From Cycas panzhihuaensis (Eukaryota; Cycadophyta): a stretch of DNA of 64,000 bases. The DNA lies in the NCBI GenBank assembly GCA_023213395.1, contig CM041465.1, positions 101,005,741 to 101,069,740 on the forward strand, read 5' to 3'. The notes under the pieces were generated by a model. That model did not search any database, had not been told where the DNA came from, and worked only from the letters and a program-made list of their open reading frames with translations. The position numbers and the translations under genes were made by a program. Below are positions 56,197-64,000 of this stretch, piece after piece (the first letter of the stretch is position 1; each line of letters starts with the position of its first letter).

Positions 56197-56300
56197 TTTA
56201 ACTTCTGAAAATTTAACTTTGACTGTCATATCATTAAGTATAACTTTGACTTTAACTTCTAAAAATTTAATTTTGATTGTCATATCATTAGGTCTCTTTT
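56197..56300. repeat. Two-unit tandem repeat, 54-bp period
   Basis: TTTAACTTCTGAAAATTTAA ... (56,197-56,250) is followed at 56,251 by a close copy (TTTAACTTCTAAAAATTTAA). Both contain TGTCATATCATTA. Confidence 0.75.
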
Positions 56301-56660
56301 ATGTAATATCATAAGATTCATTCTCCCTCTCAAATAGAGGATTAGGTACTTGTGTAGCAAGTTGGTCCTACATTTGATCTGAATTTTCATGGGTGTTATC
56401 ATTATGATTTACCTATTATGTCACATGTCTCACATGCTCAACAAAATCGACATTAAATACATTGAGGGTATCTCCCCCGTAAGTGGAAATCAATACGTTC
56501 TATACAGATTTAGAAGTAGTTAATTCAGAAACTCTAGAAAAAATATCATCGTTTATAGTGCAAAATAATAGTCCTAATACTTCATTATCTTTTCTAAAAT
56601 TTTCTTTAATACTAAGATCATATTCATATTGTAAATATTTCAGAAGATCATGTTCAATAA
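56300..56660 (-). pseudogene. Copia-type gag fragment
   Basis: Minus strand reads KDNEVLGLLFCTINDDIFSR, VSELTTSKSV-NVLISTYGG, DTLNV and FVEHV, the common copia gag pattern (xxALxxIxxxIxDxxFxRVxxxxTSKExWxxL). Only about 110 residues; no zinc knuckle, protease or RT beside it. With the polypurine tract 300 bases downstream, this is either a gag-only derivative or a deletion product. Confidence 0.5.
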
Positions 56661-59302
56661 AATAGTCTTACATAGTCTTATGCCATAGTAAAAAATTTTA
56701 CCCATCGAATATAGGAAATTACACCATTTTATCAAAGAATCTTTAGTACATAAAAATATACCTTTATCAAATCAAAAGAGTCAATAAATGATTAAACTTA
56801 TATGATGTCAAATATACTCTTTAAAATAAATGTAATACACCAATGAACATATATGATTTCAAATAAACGTTTTGAAGGAGATGTAATGCCATTTAGAAAG
56901 TCAATCAACTAGACATAATAAGGAAATGATCCTTTCAAAAAAAGGCTTTTCAATAAGTATGTCTTTTGAATAAATTTTTAAATAAAATGAATATAAGAGC
57001 AAATTTGAATGTAATAAAGATTCTTTTAGCAATACAAATCTGAAATGTAACTTTGATGATAAAAAGAATAATCCTTAACCTTTTAATTTTTTAATGTAAA
57101 CTCTTAATGCAATAAATCCTTAGCCTTGATGATAATGTATAATGTTGAAACTAAAATGTATATGTGTGTTTTTACTTTGAAATATAAAGAATGTGAAAAA
57201 AAAATTGAACAAAAAGTATTATACTTCTTAAATGAAAGGTTTAAATGATAAACTCAAGTTGGGTAGCTTCAAAGGTATACTAAACGATGTCAAAATAAAA
57301 TGAAACTTCACCAGTATGAAGATTAATGAAATATGTTTTTAATGGAACTAGCCATTTTGAAAATGGGTTCCTACAAGTCAAATTTTAATGATTCAAATGT
57401 ATAGGCCTCTTTTTGAGGCATAATAGGAGCAGAGAGCTCAAAAACTTATAAAAATGCTAATAAAACTTTATGGAATGCTACAAAATAGTCATATAAAGTT
57501 TATAGATCTACTAGATATTTTTTTAGCTGAAAACATTTGAGAAATATATATAAAAAATGTGTAAAAGTGGCATATTAGAGGTAATTAAGTATCTCTACTT
57601 TAATGCTTTTAAAAATTAGTAAAAATACGTTAAAACGTATAAAAAACTATGTCAGATCGAAGAGGGGTGAGTCAGATTTCCAACAAAACTGACAGGACTA
57701 AATTTTGATACTAAGCAGAGAAGTTATAACAAAAATGGCAGCAGGTACTTTTATGATAAAAGGTTTAAAAAATGCTAAAAAACATTAAAGTATTACATTT
57801 GGCGATTAAAATAATAATCAAAATGAATTCTAAAAATTAAAATACAAGGTTGTTAATAAATTTTATTGATGATAGAAGGCTATAGAATAGATCCAAATAG
57901 AAAATAATTTCTTGGTAATAAAATATAATCAGTTCAAAAAGTGATTTTGTAAAAAGGTTAAAAAAAACTTAAAAAATGACTGATTAACTTTAAATCGATT
58001 GAAATAGGATCAAATCATCACCAAATTAGTCATATAACTAGTCGAAATCAATCTACGAAAAATTTCTAACATAATGAAATTAGTTTCGTCAGAAACTGAT
58101 GACTCAGTGAGGAGTTATAGAAAAACTTTACCAATTACCCTATATAAAATTAAAAAATTAAAAAAATAAGAGAAAAAAAGTGTTAAAACTTATGTTATAC
58201 CCTTGTTAACGGTCATATGGAAACGTTTGGTGACCAGAGGCTGAGAGATAAGGGGGCTTAAGCCTTTAAGGGCCCGGATTCAAAATATTATGTAATATGT
58301 TTTAATTTTTTAAACTTTATAAAAAATAAAACATAGAAAAAATGAACTGTAATGGTCGCGGGCTACACGACGAAACTGGGGCAAAAGATTGATAAAAAAT
58401 GAACGATTCAGATGTAGAAGGAGACAGATCGACCCTTAACAGAGATCTCTAGATAGATCAGGGCTAAAAAGTGTTAAAAAATGATAAAAAATACATATAT
58501 ATGTATTATGTGAAAAAATAGAACGACAGCCATGCAGAAAAAATAAAGAGAAACAAAGATTAATAGAGTTTAGATCTGAGTAAGATCAACTTATAGAGAG
58601 GTACCCAAGTAGGAAGATATAGAATTCATAAAAACATTTTGAAAATATTTCAAAAAATAGTGAGAAAATAATGAAAAAACTTGGTAAACTAGGGTTTTAG
58701 TTACTTTGGAGGCTGGATCTCCCTATACAGGTCACCAAATGAGATAAGATTTTACAAGCAGCAAGGTGTCTTAGATGGCCAGGCGTTGGTAAAATTTCAT
58801 AGCGATCTGTTACCTGTGTGCTGAGAACAGACCTACAGATCGATTGGAGGCCAAACTAGAGTAGCAGTTGATCCAGATGAAATATCTTGTTATTTGATCA
58901 GTGAAAACTCAAACTGTCTCTTTCACTGGCTTGGTGGTTAAGCAAGGATCACACTAAGTGGTCACTTGCTAGGATTTTGAGCAGTAGATTTATTGCATAA
59001 GTTTGTCAAACAAATGAATCAAGTCTCCCAAAAATGGAAAACGTGAAAATAACAAATAATATGAAAAAATTTAAATAAATAAACTTTATAATATGTAAAG
59101 TTTGAGATTTAAATATGAATAATCAAACCAATGTGTTATAGATGTACTATAGCTGTTTAAAATCTAAACAAAATAGTGAAATAGATAATAAGAGTTGTAA
59201 TATAACTTCTCCAAGAAGTTTTTTAGGTTAAATATACACCAAAAACCTGTAGATCTGAAAAAAAAAACTTGAAAATGTAGTCAAATATATAATAAAAAAT
59301 AG
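56661..59302. other. AT-rich, no gene seen
   Basis: No family-like frame on either strand. The part 58,200-58,960 is less AT-rich and keeps several CpG (GGTCGCGGGCTACACGACGA at 58,355-58,374), which suggests a younger piece, but I cannot name it. Confidence 0.4.
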
Positions 59303-59511
59303 ATTATTCAAAGAATATGTGATAAAATAAGTTAGATCTTTTAGTTTAGTAGCACATGTATATACTATGATCTTTGTTATTTAAAATAAGTTAGATCTTT
59401 TAGTTTAGTAGCACATGTATATACTATGATGTTTGATATACTATTATTCAAAGAATATGTGATAAAATAAGTTAGATCTTTTAGTTTAGTAGCACATGTA
59501 TATACTATGAT
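59303..59511. repeat. Recent tandem repeat, three units
   Basis: A 48-base core (AAAATAAGTTAGATCTTTTA ... ACTATGAT) occurs at 59,324-59,371, 59,383-59,430 and 59,464-59,511 without a visible mismatch. Units 1 and 3 also share the 21 bases before the core (from 59,303 and 59,443). Confidence 0.9.
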
Positions 59512-61106
59512 TAAAGGGTAATAGATCAAGAAAGGGAAGGAAAGCCATGCTTTGGTTGGCTCATTATAGTGTAGTTTTTAAATGAGGGATAATAACAATT
59601 CTAGTATTAGACTTTGAAATAGCTTAGATAAGTGAAGTGTTAAGTAGGGCACACATCAAGTTATTCTATAGGCTATACCAAATTCAACTCATTAAAGTGA
59701 AGACAATAAATAAGCCCTATTTGCACTCTGGCTAGATCTTTCAATTGAAGAAGAGAAGCATTAAACTGGTAAGGGAACTTTAAATTCTAACTACTTGTTG
59801 TTATTGATTGGATATATGTGTGTGTGTGGATAGATAGATAGATTCTTACTTTGACAAGTTAGGAGGATCTCATTGATATCACTCATTATGTTTATTAGAT
59901 ATGGCCCTTAATTTACACTTCAAAAGTTTTTTTTAATATTTTGTTTTTGGTTCAAGTTTCTGTTGGAGTCCAAATTTTAATAGTTACTTCTATGTTTATT
60001 ATCTTGCAAATAACTTATACTAGTACATAATAGTACTTAGTTGCCATATGTTTCTATAATTATATTAGTTTATATTATATCATGTTGCTTCCTTTTATGT
60101 ACTTAACAAATTTTATATCAAGGGTGCATTGCTTTATTTTCTACTATAACAAATTAATTAAGGTATATGAATTAGTTATTTAGTTTAATTAAATAAATTA
60201 TATTTCAATTTTCTAATGCTTGCATACTTGTATATAATAGAGTTCCTTGTAATTCTTATGTGATCATATCCATTAATGTTTACAACGAATGGGAAAGTTA
60301 TTTAGCATAAACATTTTTGTATTTGTTATATACTTTCATTGTTAATATAAATCGTTTCATTTTAAAAGCGTTAGTTCTCTTTTATCAAATACAAGGAAGA
60401 GGGATCCTACTATTCCCATATTTTAAAAATAAATCTAACTAGCGTGCAATTTGGGCCCACGACATAGAGGCTGGTCATAAAATTTATAATTATCATTAAA
60501 TTTAATTAACCTAATATTTGAGTCCTAAGCAATTTACAAAACTTTAGATGATATATAAACATGACTTCAAAATCCAACAAGTGAACTAGTAAAGACTTTA
60601 TAAAGGTATACAACATTCATAATTGAATATGACTAGTTGATAAACTTTTGCATTACTAAAATTCTTGTTATAAATAGTTGTAAGACTTAGACATCAAGTA
60701 GTTTATGTTGACATGTCATTAAAATGGAAAACCATTATCACCACAAAGAGAAAGGTTTAAAATATTTCATAATTCTTTAGTAGGAGGAGGGATTTATACT
60801 CGGGCCCCAAGACAATGACATAATTGCAAAGACCATCATAAGAGGATGCCACACACACATAATGGTAATCTACCTACTCTGTTTCTCTTGCTTGCACACA
60901 CTCAACACTCTAAATACTAGTCTATAGAGCATAATTTCTGCTAACTCACTGGGAAACACCAAACCCACACATCAATCTACCAAAACAAAAAACAAGGGGC
61001 CCCACCATTACCCAGGGAACCACGGTATCGACAATTCCCCCCTCCTCTTTCATTAAAGACTTCCCATGTGTTTGAAAATATGAAAAGAGGGAACGTGGAA
61101 TGATGT
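59512..61106. other. AT-rich intergenic, no gene seen
   Basis: Short TGTGTG and GATA runs at about 59,815-59,840. No family-like frame. The last 100 bases before the PR-10 stop are its 3' flank; on the minus strand TTTAATGAAAG (about 61,050-61,060) could serve as a weak polyadenylation signal. Confidence 0.4.
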
Positions 61107-61687
61107 TCAAGTATATGAAGTGGGATTGGAAAGGAGGTAGGCCTCTACAGCTTTGAAAATGGCGCTGCTCTGAGCCTTTCCCTCATCAATTTCTGCCTGG
61201 GAAGGCAGCGAATCAGAGAGGGTATCGAATTTGGAAGCGAGGGTGACGTGGCTGCCCCCCTCGGCAGTGCCTTCAATCTTCACCTCGAAGCTCAACGCAC
61301 TCACCTTCTTGCCCAACAGTCCGCCTTCCACCACCGTGTATTTGTACACAAATCTCTCGTCGTCCAGCTCATCCACCCGATCTTTAGCGTACGTGTAATC
61401 CTTGTTTGCTGTCCGACGCGGACAATGACGAACGTCAGCAAGCGGAAATCAGAATTACGTGTCATTAAAGGGTAAACATAATAATAATTAACAGAGTCAT
61501 CACCGCTAGTGAAGTTGAACTCCTTGATGGTACCAACGCCCCCATCGCCTTGGAGAATGTTGATGGTGGAGAAGAGTTCAGGCATCACCTTTGGCAGCAA
61601 GTTGTATCCGTCCCTGATCAACGCCTTCCATAGCCTGCTGGGCGGCACCGCAGATACTACCTCGTTCCTCAGCGAGCCTGCCACCAT
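61107..61687 (-). CDS. Bet v 1 / PR-10 family protein, two exons, intact
   Basis: Exon 1 is 61,687-61,504 and exon 2 is 61,408-61,107, separated by a 95-bp GT...AG intron (61,503-61,409). The intron splits codon 62 after its first base, the place usual in PR-10 genes. The protein has 161 residues: start MVAGSLRNEVVSAVPPSRLW; the glycine-rich P-loop GDGGVGTIK at residues 47-55; FNFTSANKDYTYAKDRVDEL across the junction; C-terminal helix ending AVEAYLLSNPTSYT. No signal peptide, no break, so it should be a soluble cytosolic protein with one hydrophobic pocket. Family members bind small hydrophobic ligands (flavonoids, cytokinins, fatty acids) and respond to pathogens, wounding or drought; some act as norcoclaurine synthases or RNases. 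I cannot tell which applies here. The start ATG has G at +4. Conifer-like by recollection only. It is the only intact gene in the window. Confidence 0.93.
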
Positions 61688-61800
61688 GATTACTTGTTTG
61701 CTTATTTAGTTAAGAGCTAATTTGGCAACGCGATTAGCCAAAGCAGGACGACTATGAAATATTAGATCGAGTGCATCCGTAACAATACGCGGAGGATACA

Positions 61801-61856
61801 GATTTTATAGAGAAGTTAGAGGCACGGGCTTTCGATCGAGGAGGAGAAGGGGTCAA
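61801..61856 (-). promoter_or_regulatory. PR-10 gene promoter: TATA box and W-box
   Basis: Minus strand TATA box CTATAAAATC at 61,801-61,810, about 115 bases upstream of the ATG, and a W-box core TTGACC at 61,851-61,856, 40 bases further upstream. WRKY factors bind TTGAC and are known regulators of PR-10 genes in several plants, so stress control is plausible. Another TTGAC core on the minus strand is at about 62,186-62,190. Confidence 0.5.
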
Positions 61857-62340
61857 ATTTTGGCCGGCTCGGTATATATATATATTTGTCCATACGCATT
61901 CAAGGGATATTGTATACTTAATGGACGACCAAACCAGGCCAGGTCGGTCCATACGAATATGATGAGAGATATTCCGAAGGGCGTAGGGTTTAAGGAATTT
62001 TCAACGAAAAATGCGACCAAAACTATGTCAAGCCGGATTGATATCACCCCTTTTGGACGTACCTGTTACTACGGATGCCGTGCCGGCATAATAGAGATAT
62101 ATACAGTCGAGGGGGCGGGCCCTATGAATATTTGCGGACTCGGTAAAATATTGTCCTCGTTATTAAAAAGACAAGTTGCTTTGTCAAAATGTGGACTCAT
62201 AGAATACCGTCTTTCACATTACTTAGGTGGAGATCATTGTCACCTATTGGTTGATGATTCAATTTTTGTTGATTTGACAAATGAATGCTGTGGGTTCACC
62301 AATGGACCTTCATTATTGTCTTGATGCTTGATTTACTATT
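61850..62340. other. CpG-bearing unassigned segment upstream of PR-10 gene
   Basis: Includes a TA run (61,871-61,884) and, from 61,890 to 62,170, many CpG and GC-rich blocks (GGCGGGCCC at 62,115-62,123). One frame on the + strand, 61,860-62,324, is open for 154 codons (GVGFKEFSTKNATKTMSSRI, FGRTCYYGCRAGIIE) but matches nothing I know and begins inside the promoter. Could be a young transposon fragment, a promoter CpG island or a real small gene. Confidence 0.35.
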
Positions 62341-62450
62341 TTAAGGCCTTTCAATTGATTAGTAACCCAAGTATTTCTTTTACATAGGACATATATTAAT
62401 AACTGTTGTAGTTAGGGTGCTTATGTAAATGCTAATAGTGTTTAACTATT

Positions 62451-63040
62451 AACATAAATTATATAGATGGGATGCATGTGTATATGCTTGGTCAACATTA
62501 ACATTGCAAAGACTTCACTTGTCATGTTCATTCCATCAAACCATCTATAAGGGAAGCGTATACCAATTATGTTAATAATTCATATAGTTTGGGGGCTTAG
62601 ATACATACCGATTACGTTTAAGTAATAACATAAACTATGTAGATGAGATGCATGCATGTTTGCGTAGTCAACATTAATATGATGGGGACTTTACTCATCA
62701 TGTTTATTAAGTAAGAATGCCTATTAGTAAAATGCATAAATATCCATTTGACAAACATTATTATCATGGAGATTCCACTCATCATATCTATTTCACAGAA
62801 GCACCTAAAGGTGAGATTCATGTGTGTATGTACAAGTGCATGCACACGTGTGTGCTTTGGCTACATTATTATTGTAGACATTCCACTCATCATGTCTACT
62901 CCATACCAACACCTAAGTGATATTTAATTAATTGTTTCCATTTAGGAGGGTATAAGTTACATGTGCTTCATTAACATCAACATCCTAAAACCTTCATGTG
63001 TGACATTTATTTCATATAAGCACATCACTACTATAGTCCC
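62451..63040. repeat. Degenerate tandem repeats, about 110-bp period
   Basis: The phrase ACTTCACT(C/T)RTCATGTYTATT recurs at 62,512, 62,688, 62,770, 62,880 and, weaker, 62,991. The last three are 110-111 bases apart. Accompanying text AACATAAATTATATAGATG (62,451) and AACATAAACTATGTAGATG (62,628) also repeats. Strongly diverged, so old. Confidence 0.55.
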
Positions 63041-63049
63041 ATGATTGAT

Positions 63050-63743
63050 AAGGGTATGATACGGTGGACCTCATGAGGCTACTCACTAATTCTAGCAATA
63101 GATGATAATAGAAATATTTAATTATTACTAAATATCCAAAGATGGAAGTAAAAGAATACTAATAACCACTCCAAATTATATTCAAAAGAAGAAGCACTAA
63201 TATGAGAGTAAATATGACAATGCACTAGGAAATAAAATAATAACAAATATGATAATTTCGTAATAAAATGAAATGGCACTCAATAATAAAATTTATCTCT
63301 ATAACAAAGCTTCTAGAAGAGCCTTCTATAATAAGAATGTCTACAATAGCTTAAGGTAAAGGAGGTTCTAAAATAAAGCCTACTCCTCAAGGGGTGAAAA
63401 AATAGATAAATTCCAAAAGCCTAATATTCCAAATGACTAAACCATTCCTTATATAGGCTATATATCTAATTCTGTAAAAAAATTTGTAATATTTTATTTT
63501 AAGTTAGCCTTAAATTCAACCTCTAATAATCTACAATTATGACTACAAACTTTAAAATAATATAACTTCTTTATACAATGCCCATTTAAGGCTTATAACT
63601 ACTCATTTCAAAACCAATAAGAAGTTCTACGCTATGATCCATATTTCATAACTTGATTCCCTTTATTTCAATATCATAATTGTAAAATACTCAATAATTT
63701 TTAATTTTAAAGGTACCTCGATCTATTTAGAAGGGTCATCACA
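63050..63743 (-). repeat. Probable gypsy LTR, minus strand (left end uncertain)
   Basis: Minus strand starts TGTGATGACCCTTC at 63,743, a common gypsy LTR start, and is preceded by a purine-rich AAAGAGGAGGAAATTG (63,748-63,763). The pol 3' end of that element would lie right of it; the minus strand at 63,970-63,790 reads KVGHKRRNFYTS and TSRANL, NKIQVEVNHGGS with stops. No partner LTR in the window; left border set only roughly. Confidence 0.4.
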
Positions 63744-64000
63744 TAACAATTTCCTCCTCTTTCAATATGATTTTCTCTTAAAGCATGAGTATAAATACAC
63801 GATACTTCCACCATGATTCACTTCCACTTGAATCTTATTTTGTGTTTAGAGGTTGGCCCTACTTGTTCAACTTGGTTGTAGATTAGTCCTTTATGATGTA
63901 TAAAAATTCCTCCTTTTATGACCTACTTTGCCTTTAAAATATTCTAAATTTTGAGTCGTAATTAATACCATGGATCATCTTTTAAGATTGATGATTACTT
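63744..64000 (-). pseudogene. Possible gypsy 3' untranslated/pol end, minus strand
   Basis: Broken frame as given for the neighbouring LTR; no catalytic motif. It runs off the window edge. Confidence 0.3.

Noticed and set aside
61301-61687. 128-codon open frame on the minus strand
   Set aside because: It is exon 1 of the PR-10 gene read through the intron; residues after 61 leave the family pattern, and GT...AG splicing restores it.
1-64000. CRISPR arrays, bacterial operons, riboswitches, rRNA genes
   Set aside because: Nothing of the kind is visible; the content is plant nuclear.

Overview
This is plant nuclear DNA, probably from a gymnosperm. The evidence is a dense, old, nested pile of LTR retrotransposons of both the Ty3/gypsy and Ty1/copia types, with almost all open frames broken, plus one intact two-exon gene of the Bet v 1 / PR-10 family at 61,107-61,687 (minus strand). 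That protein looks closest to conifer-type PR-10 proteins as I remember them; this is a recollection, not a search. The retroelement part is poor in CpG and its stop codons look like decayed W, Q and R codons, as expected of long-methylated DNA. The PR-10 gene and the few hundred bases upstream of it keep CpG.

Layout. (1) 1-17,210: two tandem, internally deleted Tat-type Ty3/gypsy elements on the + strand, here called Tat-A and Tat-B. Each has protease or integrase remains, an antisense ORF with a plant mobile domain (PMD), a second archaeal-type RNase H downstream of integrase, a polypurine tract and a 2.7-3.1 kb LTR. (2) 17,215-18,602 and 35,768-36,348: one + strand chromovirus (RNase H, integrase, chromodomain, 3' LTR) split in two by element X. 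(3) 18,603-35,762: X, a mostly non-coding LTR element with 324-bp LTRs. It contains a minus-strand copia (21,061-26,358), a small gag-only LTR element Y (26,882-28,935, minus) and, inside its own 3' LTR, a + strand copia with 644/646-bp LTRs and the target duplication TCCAT (30,118-35,452). (4) 36,349-about 54,900: a third Tat element (Tat-C, +), interrupted by a minus-strand chromovirus of the same family as in (2) (37,062-43,575, exact target duplication GAATA) and by a 3'-truncated minus-strand copia (about 45,700-51,714). (5) 55,588-56,660: an LTR with a primer-binding site on one side and a polypurine tract on the other, next to a copia gag relic. (6) 56,660-61,100: AT-rich sequence with one recent tandem repeat. 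(7) The PR-10 gene and its promoter. (8) 61,850-64,000: an unassigned CpG-bearing stretch, degenerate tandem repeats and the edge of another gypsy LTR.

The order of insertion can be read from the junctions: Tat-C is the oldest; the + chromovirus apparently went into it; Tat-A/B and X went into the chromovirus; the copia elements and Y went into X. Removing X and one copy of its presumed target duplication puts chromovirus integrase and chromodomain back in one frame, which independently supports this reading. The only gene likely to make a working protein today is the PR-10 gene.
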